Position numbers and translations under genes: made by a program. The notes below the pieces were generated by a model, which saw nothing but the letters and a program-made list of their open reading frames with translations, did not search any database and was not told the DNA's origin. From an uncultured Pseudomonadota bacterium (lineage in GTDB: Bacteria; Pseudomonadota; Gammaproteobacteria; Burkholderiales; Burkholderiaceae_C), in the NCBI GenBank assembly GCA_945952465.1, contig CAMFIB010000003.1:1-64000 (forward strand): a stretch of DNA of 64,000 bases, given 5' to 3'. Each line of letters starts with the position of its first letter. Positions within the stretch are counted from its first letter, which is position 1. This document shows, in pieces, positions 28,744 to 38,143 of the stretch.

Positions 28744-29732
28744 GACACCTGTTCAATACGAGTCCGATCGGCTTCGGCGATCCTTCGTAAGCCTTCGTCC
28801 AGAGTGAAGGGTGGGGACCAGCCCAATTCGAGTCGGACCTTGCGGCTGTCCACTTGCAGTGAACCCTCCAGGCGTTCGAGCAAATCCTGCTGTCTGGTCA
28901 TGCGAGCGGCGAGTCTCAGCAGCGGCGCGGGCACGTTGATCAAGCGGGCAGGGCGCTGCATGGCAAGACCCATGCGCAAAATCAGGTTGGCCGTTGAGAC
29001 GTCTTCGCCGTCGCTGGCCAGGTAAGTCTGGTTGGATGCGCCTGGATGGACAATGCACCGAATAATCAGGTCGGCAAGGTTGTCGACGCCAATCACGCTG
29101 CGGCGATTGTCGATGGCGCCAAAAGGCAGCGGCACGCCTCGGGCAACTGCACGCCAGAGCTTGCCAAAATTGCCGGGAGCCTGCGGTCCGTGCACCAGCG
29201 GGGGGCGGACGATCACAACTTCAAAATCAGGGTGTTGCCGCGCAAGCTCAAGCACCTGTTGTTCACAGGTCAGTTTGCTGCGCGCATACGCCTCCTGGGG
29301 GCAGGGCGCATCCAATTCATTGAAGGGCTGGCCGTATGTGCGCAGACCATTGACGCCGACGGAACTGATGAAGACGAAGCGCCGGACACCAGCTGCATGT
29401 GCCGATCGTGCGACGGCAGCGGTCACGCTGACGTTGGCATCGAAACTCTCGCCAGATTGCAGCGACTTTTCGGAACGGTGCGCCAGAGCAGCGAGGTGGA
29501 CGACAGCGTCACAGCCTGTCAGCAGGTTTTCAAGCGCGTCAGTGTTGTCGTACCGGTCCAGCATTACGCGACCCGTGTCGCCCGGCGTCCCACGCCCTTT
29601 GCGGGTCAGGCCCAGCACCGCATGGCCCGATCGGGAGAGCGCGGACAGCAGGTTTTCGCCGATGAAGCCGCTGGCACCGGTGACAGCCACTCGCAGAGCA
29701 CCCGATGCAACTGGACTGCGCATCGCTGTCAT
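28740..29732 (-). CDS. NAD-dependent epimerase/dehydratase (WbpV/WreQ-like 4-ketoreductase)
   Basis: 330-aa extended SDR. The NAD(P) motif is VTGASGFIGENLL near the N-terminus. The catalytic YxxxK is YARSK within EAYARSKLTCEQQVL, with SSVGVNG carrying the Ser. The closest pattern known to me is the WbpV/WreQ group that reduces UDP-4-keto-6-deoxy-GlcNAc (or its lipid-linked form) to N-acetylquinovosamine. The substrate is inferred from the partner WbpM-type dehydratase at the other end of the cluster. The ATG that overlaps the upstream stop (ATGA) is preferred to a TTG 9 nt earlier. Confidence 0.85.
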   Translation of the reverse strand: MTAMRSPVASGALRVAVTGASGFIGENLLSALSRSGHAVLGLTRKGRGTPGDTGRVMLDRYDNTDALENLLTGCDAVVHLAALAHRSEKSLQSGESFDANVSVTAAVARSAHAAGVRRFVFISSVGVNGLRTYGQPFNELDAPCPQEAYARSKLTCEQQVLELARQHPDFEVVIVRPPLVHGPQAPGNFGKLWRAVARGVPLPFGAIDNRRSVIGVDNLADLIIRCIVHPGASNQTYLASDGEDVSTANLILRMGLAMQRPARLINVPAPLLRLAARMTRQQDLLERLEGSLQVDSRKVRLELGWSPPFTLDEGLRRIAEADRTRIEQVS

Positions 29733-30649
29733 TGCCGCCAAGGCCGCGACAGCCAGGACCGCACCTTGCGCTTGAGCATTTGAGCGAGATCAAGTCCGAA
29801 CACAAGACGGTCGATGAGTCTGTCGGCCGTAACGTTGCTGGCGACAGGCTCGGGATGACGCAAGGGGTGCGCGAGTTCCGCCGGCACGGAACGAGTGACG
29901 TACCCCGGGGCTTCACCAAGCGTGTGGGTTCCGTCGGGACCGAAGCCCAGATTGGTGACTTGATTGACGGCGGGTATCACGCACAGTTGCCGATTTCTCC
30001 AGAGGGCGAAGACCAATTGATAGTCCCACGTGTCGATTCGTCCCGCATGGACGCTATCGAAGATTCGGGACCAGTACAAGCGGAACAAGGCATGCGTGTT
30101 GGGGACGTCGGCGAAATTCTTTTGACGCCACGTTGGCCAGGCGGTGATGGCAACATCGTAGGTCTGCCAGACCCGTCGCCAACTTGCCCATCCCCAGATG
30201 TGGCAGTTTCTGGAGAAAAAGTAGCTGTCTGTTGCGGAGAATTCGCTCGACACGAGGTTGCAGCCGCTGATCAGGCCAATGTGTGCGTGATCCCGGAAGC
30301 GATGCAGCAATTCGTCGCAATATTGGAAGAATCCCGGGACAGGCAATACATCGTCCTCTAAAACAATGCCTTGTTCCTCATGCTGAAAAAACCAATCCAG
30401 TCCACGGGATACAGCCACCTTGCATCCAAGGTTGTTTTCGCGAAACAAGGTCTTGACCTCGCAGGGCCAGTCAACGGCTGTAGCAATGCGTCTGACCTCC
30501 GCGCATTGGGCCGCTTCGCCGGCCCGGTTCGAACGTGCGCCGTCAGCGGCGATGTAGAGCCGGGGAGGACGTGCAGCCCGGATGGCTTCAAAGACCTGGT
30601 GCGTTGTCGCGGGGCGATTAAAAACCAGAAAGAGAACAGGACTGTCCAT
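29729..30649 (-). CDS. GT-A-fold glycosyltransferase of the HlpA-like family
   Basis: 306 aa. The N-terminus PVLFLVFNRPATTHQVFEAI and the block GIVLEDDVLPVPGFF (a DxD-type metal site, EDD) identify a nucleotide-diphospho-sugar transferase fold often annotated as hemolytic protein HlpA-like. The WGWASWRRVW motif is also typical. Sugar specificity is unknown. It is coupled to the downstream epimerase gene by ATGA. Base composition is noticeably lower in GC than the flanking housekeeping genes. Confidence 0.8.
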   Translation of the reverse strand: MDSPVLFLVFNRPATTHQVFEAIRAARPPRLYIAADGARSNRAGEAAQCAEVRRIATAVDWPCEVKTLFRENNLGCKVAVSRGLDWFFQHEEQGIVLEDDVLPVPGFFQYCDELLHRFRDHAHIGLISGCNLVSSEFSATDSYFFSRNCHIWGWASWRRVWQTYDVAITAWPTWRQKNFADVPNTHALFRLYWSRIFDSVHAGRIDTWDYQLVFALWRNRQLCVIPAVNQVTNLGFGPDGTHTLGEAPGYVTRSVPAELAHPLRHPEPVASNVTADRLIDRLVFGLDLAQMLKRKVRSWLSRPWRQ

Positions 30650-30694
30650 GAGGCTCAGCGCGGTGAGGAAGTGAAAGGAGACGGGCTTTTCATG

Positions 30695-32017
30695 TCAGCC
30701 ACCAAGCCCCAGTTGCATCTTCAGGATTCTTCTGGAATAAAAAATGTTGCTCAGAACCGCCGATGCTGTGTGAGCAACAACGGCTGAAACCGCCGCACCC
30801 ACCAGTCCAAATGCCGGTAAAAGCAGAAGGTTCAGACCGACGGAGCAAACCCCGCCTATCACGGTTTTCTGCAATGCGATGCGAGATTTTCGTTCGTTGA
30901 CCAACCACAAGCTCTGTGCAACGCCCAGAAATATTGCGATGTTGGTGAATACATGGATGGCCAGAATCTCACTGGCGCCGGCATATTGGGGGCCAAAAAG
31001 CAGGGCGACGATCTGGTGTGACAGCGCCATCGTGACGAAGCTCAGTGCGACGCTGATGACCAGAAAAACGCGAAAAATCGATGCAAGCGCACGGTAGTAG
31101 GCGGCCTCTCCATCTTGGCGTCGTCGCGCAATCATGGGGGCGAAGCTGATCGACAACGCCATGGGAATGACGTGCCACAAAGATGAAACTTGAAGAACAG
31201 CGGCATAAAGGCCGAGCGCCTGTTCACCCAGGAATTCTTTCACCATGATCTGATCGATGCGCATGTAAACCATGATCGACAGCCCGCTGAGCAGGAAAGG
31301 CCATGACTCCTTGATCAAATCTTTGGCCAATTCGTGGCTGTATTGCCACCGGCCGTCGGACGGGAAGCGTCTGTACGCAAACGCGAGAGCAGTAGCCGAC
31401 AGCAGCGCTTCAATCAGAAAAGCGACCCCGAACGCCAGAAGCGGCGCATCGATTTTGATCATCACGACCCGGACACCATTGGTGACCAAGTACCCTCCCA
31501 ATTTGGCCAGTACGGCGAATTTGCTTTTGGTTTGACTCTGGAACCAAAGGTCAACGGTATCGGCGGCCTGAAAGATCAGGCTGCCGCCCACAATGGCAAC
31601 GATCCAGGTGGTGCGGTCGTACCAGCCGTAAAACCATCCGCTCGACAAAACGGCGGCCAACCAGCATGCCGCCCCAGCTCCGGTTCGGATCAAAAAGGCG
31701 GTGCCGAGAATGCGACTGCTGCTTGACGGACTCTTTGCGATATCTCGCACCACGATGCCGTCCATCCCGAGATTGGCGATGGCTTGAAAGAATGCAATGA
31801 CGGCGATGGCATAAGCCAATTCGCCAAATTGCGCAGGGCCAAGGTAACGAACGACCCATGTGCCGACCAGCAGCGCAAATGAAAGGCGAGCGAGTTTGTC
31901 CAATACCACCCAGCCACTGTTGTGCAGAGCGGCGAGCAAGTCTGGTCGTTTGTCCAAGCGCTGCGCTACAGCACGGGGCAGATATCGCCCCCAATTTGGT
32001 GATCGATGAGGGGTCAC
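30695..32017 (-). CDS. Wzx-type polysaccharide flippase
   Basis: 440-aa integral membrane protein of the MOP/PST (MviN-like) superfamily, with about 12 hydrophobic segments across its length. Early conserved region LLVGTWVVRYLGPAQFGELAYA; the central block YMRIDQIMVKEFLGEQALGLYAAVLQ is typical of Wzx. It would turn undecaprenyl-linked repeat units across the inner membrane. No Wzy polymerase or ligase is encoded in the window. Codon use and GC are lower than in the flanking genes. Confidence 0.88.
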   Translation of the reverse strand: MTPHRSPNWGRYLPRAVAQRLDKRPDLLAALHNSGWVVLDKLARLSFALLVGTWVVRYLGPAQFGELAYAIAVIAFFQAIANLGMDGIVVRDIAKSPSSSSRILGTAFLIRTGAGAACWLAAVLSSGWFYGWYDRTTWIVAIVGGSLIFQAADTVDLWFQSQTKSKFAVLAKLGGYLVTNGVRVVMIKIDAPLLAFGVAFLIEALLSATALAFAYRRFPSDGRWQYSHELAKDLIKESWPFLLSGLSIMVYMRIDQIMVKEFLGEQALGLYAAVLQVSSLWHVIPMALSISFAPMIARRRQDGEAAYYRALASIFRVFLVISVALSFVTMALSHQIVALLFGPQYAGASEILAIHVFTNIAIFLGVAQSLWLVNERKSRIALQKTVIGGVCSVGLNLLLLPAFGLVGAAVSAVVAHTASAVLSNIFYSRRILKMQLGLGG

Positions 32018-32093
32018 GGTTCAGCAGCTGTGCGTGGATGTTGGCATTTCGACCGGCATCCTGAGCATCGCTTGATGGTCTTTGGTCGAAAAA

Positions 32094-33197
32094 TCAAGTA
32101 GGTGCATGCAACTTTTGGTACACCTGAAGCGTTTGTTCGGCACAGCGTTTCCATGAAAACTCAAGGAGGCGCTTCCGACCTGCCTGAATAAGGTTCTCAC
32201 GCAATCCCGTATCGAACAATATTTGCTCGAGTGCATGGCCCTGAGCATCGATGTCTGTGGGGTCAAACATCAAGCCCGCATTTCCCACAACTTCTGGAAT
32301 GGAGCTTGAAGAACTGGCAGCCACGGGGCAGTCATGGGCCATGGCCTCCAGCGGAGGCAAGCCGAAGCCTTCGTATAGCGAGGGATAAACGAACGCCGTG
32401 GCAGTTCGATAAAGTAGACCGAGTAGATCGTCATTACCCTGGACATTGCGAACGGCACCTTCGCGCAACTTCAAAGCATCAATGCGTCGCAATTCTTCCC
32501 GCGAGAATTCATTCCCTCCGAAGGCTACGAGATCGAACGTTTCAGTGATTCGCGGGTGGCGCGCCAAGGCTTGCAGGGTGGAATCAAAGTTCTTGTAGTG
32601 ATCCCTATGCCCGACATAAAGGAGAAACGGACGGCTTGCCTGGGTGCCCGCATTTGAATACTCGGATATTTTCTCGAAACCCAAGTGGATCACGCTGATT
32701 TTCGAGTCTGGGATGTCGGTGAACTCGCACAGGTCGTGCTTTGTGTTTTCCGAAATGCAAATCACATGATCCGCTCGCCTCACTGCGTTCAGTTTTGCTT
32801 TGGAGGTTGGGTCGTTTGCCCGAAAAGCCGTCGGAAACTTTTCGTGAATCATGTCGTAGACCGTGATCACGGTTTTCACACCTCTCCGGGGGCGGCTGCT
32901 GCCGAAGTAATAGGTTTCATGTAACACGTCCGGGCGCTGTTGTCGTATTGCGCGTGCAGCGAACACCGAATTCAGCCACAGAGCCATCCGCGCGGAGCGA
33001 GGCGGAAATCGTTTCCACTTCGTGCCGAGCACCAATTCAGAGGGCAATTCCGTCAGATGGTTGTTGCGGTGCCATGGCGCGACGACACACACTTCCTGGC
33101 GAAGCATTTGCAGTTCTAGGGCCAGTTTGACGAAATATCTGGAAATGCCGCCGTAGGCCTGAATCGCGAAGATTTGATGATCGAAAGCAATCTTCAT
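32094..33197 (-). CDS. Glycosyltransferase family 4 protein
   Basis: 367-aa GT-B enzyme. N-terminal donor/acceptor region MKIAFDHQIFAIQAYGGISR, central YVGHRDHYKNFDSTLQAL, and the C-terminal E-x7-E signature within VYPSLYEGFGLPPLEAMAHDCPV. The overall pattern resembles mannosyltransferases of O-antigen clusters, but the sugar cannot be assigned. Its start overlaps the stop of the methyltransferase gene (ATGA). A 76-nt gap without a clear signal separates it from the flippase gene. Confidence 0.88.
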   Translation of the reverse strand: MKIAFDHQIFAIQAYGGISRYFVKLALELQMLRQEVCVVAPWHRNNHLTELPSELVLGTKWKRFPPRSARMALWLNSVFAARAIRQQRPDVLHETYYFGSSRPRRGVKTVITVYDMIHEKFPTAFRANDPTSKAKLNAVRRADHVICISENTKHDLCEFTDIPDSKISVIHLGFEKISEYSNAGTQASRPFLLYVGHRDHYKNFDSTLQALARHPRITETFDLVAFGGNEFSREELRRIDALKLREGAVRNVQGNDDLLGLLYRTATAFVYPSLYEGFGLPPLEAMAHDCPVAASSSSSIPEVVGNAGLMFDPTDIDAQGHALEQILFDTGLRENLIQAGRKRLLEFSWKRCAEQTLQVYQKLHAPT

Positions 33198-33967
33198 GGC
33201 AGGCGACTGGCGGCCTGGAAATCAGGCCATACTTTGGATTTGAGGCCGATCGAATAAAGTCGAGGCAGGAGCCGGGAGATCAGGCGAGTCGTTCGCCACG
33301 CGGTGGGAGAAACAGCTTCTTGTGTGAACAGATGGTGGCTGCGGCCATCCGTCACAAGACGCTTTCCAAATCTATCCGCCAGTACTTTCAAGGTCTGCCG
33401 CCTGAAGAAACCGATATGCTGACCGTGCTCCACGCCGTAATACCACCATTGATCAAGAGGCGGAGCAGGGTGCGGGACGATCTCAGTAGATATCAGCAGA
33501 TTGGGGGCTTGTGCGAACATGGCTGACATTTCCCCGACCGGATCCGTGAAATGTTCGAAGGCTTCGAAAGCGGTGACAAGACCTGCCGGATGTCCATCAT
33601 GCTCAAAGCCGCGAGCCAATAGGTTCTCACAATATCGATCGGACCAACGTGCATCAACGCCGCGGTCGCGAAGCATGCGCACGAGAATCCCATATCCGCC
33701 AGCGCAATCCAGAACACGCTCACGCCGCCGACCCAGTAGAGCCAAGGTTGCGAGGACGATGCGGCAGTTGGCCCGATTGCGGACCATCACGCCCGTGTCG
33801 GATCGGTTAATGGGATGGGCGTAAGCGCGATCGAGCCATGTCGGCGGTTGGGTCTGAACATATCCGCAGACTAAACAGTCGAAATAGTCGGCGGTATCGC
33901 CGCACAAGCGCCCAGAAAAGATGGAATGCCCTAGGGCATTTCCACAAACTCTGCACAACAGGCTCAT
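33194..33967 (-). CDS. Class I SAM-dependent methyltransferase with N-terminal zinc-ribbon
   Basis: 257 aa. The N-terminus contains paired cysteines (LLCRVCGNAL...FDCLVCGYVQ), a small zinc-ribbon often found on sugar or polysaccharide methyltransferases. A Rossmann-type SAM site follows (VLDCAGGYGILVRMLRDRG) and an acidic second motif (VTAFEAFEHFTDPVGEM). First gene of the minus-strand half of the cluster; it is divergent from the GT2 gene. Likely modifies a sugar of the repeat unit; the acceptor is unknown. Confidence 0.82.
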   Translation of the reverse strand: MSLLCRVCGNALGHSIFSGRLCGDTADYFDCLVCGYVQTQPPTWLDRAYAHPINRSDTGVMVRNRANCRIVLATLALLGRRRERVLDCAGGYGILVRMLRDRGVDARWSDRYCENLLARGFEHDGHPAGLVTAFEAFEHFTDPVGEMSAMFAQAPNLLISTEIVPHPAPPLDQWWYYGVEHGQHIGFFRRQTLKVLADRFGKRLVTDGRSHHLFTQEAVSPTAWRTTRLISRLLPRLYSIGLKSKVWPDFQAASRLP

Positions 33968-34228
33968 GAGAGGTTACTGGGTTGGATATCTAATCAAGGG
34001 GGCGGTTGCGCTTGATCGCTGTCAATCAATGCTCCCCGGCCGCAAAGCGACAATAGCAGGCCTCTGGATCGTCCTTGGGGGCGCACGAAAAAGCTCCTCA
34101 GGCGTTCATTTTCGCACTGTTGCGCGATGTGGAGCGTTCCTTCTCATGCGGTAGATGTTTGCTCGTAAGATGCCGAAGTTGAGTTATCTGTCTTTGCCCT
34201 CGTTTCTCACTCTCTCTATGAGGCAATC

Positions 34229-35092
34229 TTGCCGTCGATTGACCCCCTAGCTGTCTCCGCCACGGTTTCACCGGCGTCTGGAGATCCACTGCGCAGATTG
34301 GTGTCCATCATCGTCATCTCCCGCGATGATCCCAAAGGATTGACGGCTACTTTGCAGTCGATCGCGAACCAAACGTTCAAAGACTATGAAGTCGTCTTGG
34401 TGGCTAAGGGGTGCTCTCTTGAGATTGATGCGCGCGAATGGGCCTTTCCCGATATTCGTGTGAAGGAGCAACTGACGTCTGGAATTTCTGCGGCATTCAA
34501 TGAGGCGCTGGCTTTGGCCTCTGGGCATGTCGTCAGCTTCCTGAATGGGGGAGACGTGTACTCCAATGAGACGGTACTCCAGCGCATGGCGCCGCATTTG
34601 GCAGCTAACAGCGCCGCAATTCTTGCGGCTCGCGCGGTAGATCGGCGAACCGGCGTACGGATTCCACGCGATGTCTCATTCATGCGGCGTAATCTCGAGC
34701 TGGTCTCGCATCAGGCTTCGTTTTTCCGGCGCTCCTTGTTCGATGTGCATGGCACTTACGCGATCGATTTTCGAATTCGCATGGACTTCGAATGGATGTT
34801 GCGTCTTCCTCCGCAGATGACAGTCCACTGGCTGGACGAGACGATTGTCAATTTCGAGGGTGGCGGCGTCTCCAGCATGCAACCGGTGCGCAGTTCGATC
34901 GAAGAATTGCGGGCGTTGCGGCTTCACGGCCGGCCGTTCTATCGATTGATGCTTCTGTGTGGTGTCTATTTACCGATGCGTGTTGCCCGCCATGGAGTCC
35001 GACGCATCTTCCCGCGGCTTACACGATCAGATGGTCAAATGGGCGTGCGCGGCGCAAGTTGCTCCTGCAAGAATGTCGATCATGAGCGCTGA
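34229..35092 (+). CDS. Glycosyltransferase family 2 protein
   Basis: 287-aa GT-A enzyme. The nucleotide-sugar region is VSIIVISRDDPKGLTATLQS with QTFKDYEVVLV. SFLNGGDVYSNE occupies the position of the DxD motif (GGD), and the RIRMDFEWMLRLPP segment carries the acceptor-side acidic residue. It appears to start at TTG, with GAGG 5 nt upstream; the nearest ATG is out of frame. The 260-nt gap to the divergent methyltransferase gene should hold both promoters, but I found no strong match to consensus. Lower GC than flanking genes. Confidence 0.85.
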   Translation: MPSIDPLAVSATVSPASGDPLRRLVSIIVISRDDPKGLTATLQSIANQTFKDYEVVLVAKGCSLEIDAREWAFPDIRVKEQLTSGISAAFNEALALASGHVVSFLNGGDVYSNETVLQRMAPHLAANSAAILAARAVDRRTGVRIPRDVSFMRRNLELVSHQASFFRRSLFDVHGTYAIDFRIRMDFEWMLRLPPQMTVHWLDETIVNFEGGGVSSMQPVRSSIEELRALRLHGRPFYRLMLLCGVYLPMRVARHGVRRIFPRLTRSDGQMGVRGASCSCKNVDHER

Positions 35093-36224
35093 GATTCGTC
35101 CTTTGCACGTCGGCAAATTCATTCCACCACCTTATGCTGGAGTGGAAGCACATGTAGATACGTTGCTGCGTTCACTAGCGCCGGAGATCGATGCGACGCT
35201 TGTCGCAGGTGAATGTCCCGATTCCTTGGCCCTGAACACGAAGCCATCTTACCGGGTATTGGCCGCACGGACCTATGGCAAACTCGGCTCGGCCACGCTG
35301 AGCCCCGGTGTGTTGCCCATGGTGCGTCGGGAGTTAACCTCGGGGCGCTGCAACCTCTTGCATGTTCATGCCCCCAATCCGTGGGGTGATTTCGCAGCGT
35401 TGGGCAGTCCGCGCTCGGTACCGATCGTCATGACGTGGCACAGTGATATTGTTCGGCAGCGTCGCCTTATGAAGGTGTACAGCCACGTTCAGCGGCGCGC
35501 GCTTGAACGTGTGGATCGCATTGTCGTCTTCACGCCAAAACATTACGAAAGCTCAATTCAACTGCATCAGATCGATCTGGCCGCGAAAATGGCATTCGTG
35601 CCGATCGGCATCGACTTTGAGCGACTGGATTTCCGCTTCGCTTGTACGCGGATGCAGCAGACAATCAGCGACTTTGCCCTTCAGCGCCCGATTGTTTTAA
35701 CGGTGGGACGGCACGTTTATTACAAGGGTTATGACTACCTGTTGCGCGCCATGGCACTGCTGCGCAGCGATGCTGTGCTCCTGATGGCTGGCTCTGGCGT
35801 ACTGAGCGCCAAGTTGAAACAGCAGGCTGCCGAGGCAGGTTTGCTGAGCCGTGTGCTTTTTCTTGGCGAAATCGACGATGCGGCTCTGGTCAGCGCCTTT
35901 CACGCCTGTGACGTTTTCTGCCTTCCCTCTATCGAACCCTCAGAGGCCTTCGGCATCGCCAGTGCTGAAGCCATGGCTTGCGGAAAGCCGACCGTGGTGT
36001 GTCAATTGGACAATGGGGTCAATTATCTGAACCAATCTGGTTGCACGAGTCTGGCCGTGCCGCCGCGGAACGTACCTGCGCTTGCTGATGCGATAGATGC
36101 GCTGGTTCTAGACGTGGCACTTCGCGATCGTTTTGGAAGAACTGCCCGTGATTGGGTCCGAAAACAGTTCAGCACAGCCGCCATGAAGGTCGGCATGTCC
36201 AACTTGTATGCCTCCTTGCTTTAA
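35073..36224 (+). CDS. Glycosyltransferase family 4 protein
   Basis: 383-aa GT-B enzyme. N-terminal VGKFIPPPYAGVEAHVDTLL, central VLTVGRHVYYKGYDYLLRA, and the C-terminal signature PSIEPSEAFGIASAEAMACG (E-x7-E). The frame is open further upstream but overlaps the GT2 gene heavily. The ATG chosen gives a 20-nt overlap; the next in-frame ATG nine bases on is equally possible. The sugar is unknown. It ends 36 nt before the convergent capD gene. Confidence 0.87.
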   Translation: MSIMSAEIRPLHVGKFIPPPYAGVEAHVDTLLRSLAPEIDATLVAGECPDSLALNTKPSYRVLAARTYGKLGSATLSPGVLPMVRRELTSGRCNLLHVHAPNPWGDFAALGSPRSVPIVMTWHSDIVRQRRLMKVYSHVQRRALERVDRIVVFTPKHYESSIQLHQIDLAAKMAFVPIGIDFERLDFRFACTRMQQTISDFALQRPIVLTVGRHVYYKGYDYLLRAMALLRSDAVLLMAGSGVLSAKLKQQAAEAGLLSRVLFLGEIDDAALVSAFHACDVFCLPSIEPSEAFGIASAEAMACGKPTVVCQLDNGVNYLNQSGCTSLAVPPRNVPALADAIDALVLDVALRDRFGRTARDWVRKQFSTAAMKVGMSNLYASLL

Positions 36225-36259
36225 GGCTGTTCATTCGGAACGTTAAATAAACGGCTTGT

Positions 36260-38143
36260 CTACAACCGGGCTTCGGGAACCAATTGTTCAAGCTGCCGGC
36301 GAATCAAAATCTCGCCATTTTGTGTCGTGGCGACTTGCAGTGCTTCGAGGTGAGCGCGCAGCGCGGGCCACGCCAGCAAACCTTCTTTGGCCTGCATAAT
36401 CTGCGGGTGTGGCGTTGGGCGCGGGTTGTCTCCGATCAGCAACTCTTCATAGAGTTTTTCGCCGGGCCGCAGGCCGCTGATCACGATGTCGATGTCGCCC
36501 TCGGGGTGTGATCCGTCGCGCACGGTCAAACCCGACAAGGTCGCCATGCGATGCGCCAAATCGATGATCTTCACGGGCTCGCCCATGTCGAGTACGAAAA
36601 CCTCACCGCCACTGGCCATGGCGCCAGCCTGGATCACCAGTTGAGCGGCCTCAGGAATGGTCATGAAATACCGCGTGACCTCGGGGTGGGTCACAGTCAG
36701 CGGTCCCCCGGCCAACAGTTGTCGGCGGAACAGCGGCACCACGCTGCCACTCGATCCCAGCACGTTGCCGAATCGCACCATCGAGAAGCAGGTGTTGAAT
36801 GGCTTGCCGGCATACGATGGCTCTGCGGCCAGAGCTTGCAGAACCATCTCGGCCAACCGTTTGGTGGTTCCCATGACGTTGGTTGGCCGCACCGCCTTGT
36901 CAGTGGATATCAGGATGAACCGCTCGACGCCGATCTCCAGGGCAGTCGTGGCCACGAACAGGGTGCCGAACACGTTGTTCTGCACGCCTTCCGCCACATT
37001 GATCTCGACCATCGGCACGTGTTTATAGGCGGCTGCGTGGTAAACCGTGTCTGGCCGATATCGTTGCATTACTTCTCGTACCCGGTCTGCGTGCCTCACA
37101 CTGCCCAACAGCGGCTCTACGGTGACCCTGACCCCAGCCTGATCGACCAACGTCAACAGTTCTTGATGTATGGTGTACAGGCCGAACTCACTGTGATCGA
37201 ACAGCAGCAGGCAACTGGGACGCTGCAGTACGATCTGCCGGCACAACTCACTGCCGATACTGCCCGCCGCCCCTGTGACCATGACCGTTTTGCCGGCCAG
37301 GCTGCGTGCCAGCAACGCCGGGTCTGGCGGAACCGGTTCGCGGCCCAACAGGTCTTCAATGTCGAGTTCACGGAAATCCTGCAGGGTGACCCGCCCCCGT
37401 GCGAGATCGGCCATGCCGGGCAGGGTGCGGACGTGGACTGGCAGCGGCTGCAGGCTTTCGATGATCTCGTTGCGGCGCGCACGAGAAATGCTCGGCAAGG
37501 CCAACAGAATGTCGGTGATACCGTTCCGCTCCACGAGCTTGGCTACCTCGCCGGGCCCATGAACCGGCAGGCCGTTGATGCTCCGACCGATCTTGCCCAC
37601 ATCGTCGTCGACGAAGCCCAGAAGAATGAATTGCGTGCTGTTCTGCAAGGCAGCCGCTGTTTGTGCACCCGCGCTGCCCGCTCCATAGATCAGTAGCCGC
37701 CCTTCCGCGAGGCCGCGTGGGCGAGCCAGCCCGGCCAGCCAGAACCGTGCCGCCGCACGGCTACCGCCAACAAGCAGCAAAAAGATCAGCGGTTGCAGTA
37801 TGCCGATGCTGCGTGGAATGACGGGAAACCCCATGCGCTGCAGCACTGTGAGCGCCGCGAACAAGAGCGTGCCATAGAGGATCGTCGCCACGGCAGTGGC
37901 GGTCATTGCGGCGAGCCCGGTGTAGCGGAAGATGGCTCTGTACAGGCCGAACTTGATGAAAACCGGTATGGCAAGCAAAGGCCCAAGCGCATAAACCGCC
38001 CATTGGGCGCCGATAGGGCGGTGCAGGTGATCAAGCCGCAGCGTGAATGCCAGCCACATGGCCATCAAGGCAAACACCACATCGGCGGCCACCACGACCA
38101 ACCGTTTGACGGGGCGTGGCCAGTCAAGCACGCGCGCCATCAT
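36260..38143 (-). CDS. capD: WbpM/CapD-type nucleoside-diphosphate-sugar 4,6-dehydratase (membrane)
   Basis: 627 aa. About four membrane spans in the first 130 residues, then a CoA-binding-like Rossmann domain (LLIYGAGSAGAQ, 151-161), then the catalytic SDR domain (VTGAAGSIGSELC, 289-301). The catalytic region is STDKAVRPTNVMGTTKR. The usual YxxxK is MxxxK (M424, K428), as in WbpM-family 4,6-dehydratases. Converts UDP-GlcNAc to UDP-4-keto-6-deoxy-GlcNAc (C6 dehydration). It likely supplies the WbpV-like reductase at 28.7 kb. Its ATG overlaps the stop of the upstream Lon-like gene. Confidence 0.93.
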   Translation of the reverse strand: MMARVLDWPRPVKRLVVVAADVVFALMAMWLAFTLRLDHLHRPIGAQWAVYALGPLLAIPVFIKFGLYRAIFRYTGLAAMTATAVATILYGTLLFAALTVLQRMGFPVIPRSIGILQPLIFLLLVGGSRAAARFWLAGLARPRGLAEGRLLIYGAGSAGAQTAAALQNSTQFILLGFVDDDVGKIGRSINGLPVHGPGEVAKLVERNGITDILLALPSISRARRNEIIESLQPLPVHVRTLPGMADLARGRVTLQDFRELDIEDLLGREPVPPDPALLARSLAGKTVMVTGAAGSIGSELCRQIVLQRPSCLLLFDHSEFGLYTIHQELLTLVDQAGVRVTVEPLLGSVRHADRVREVMQRYRPDTVYHAAAYKHVPMVEINVAEGVQNNVFGTLFVATTALEIGVERFILISTDKAVRPTNVMGTTKRLAEMVLQALAAEPSYAGKPFNTCFSMVRFGNVLGSSGSVVPLFRRQLLAGGPLTVTHPEVTRYFMTIPEAAQLVIQAGAMASGGEVFVLDMGEPVKIIDLAHRMATLSGLTVRDGSHPEGDIDIVISGLRPGEKLYEELLIGDNPRPTPHPQIMQAKEGLLAWPALRAHLEALQVATTQNGEILIRRQLEQLVPEARL

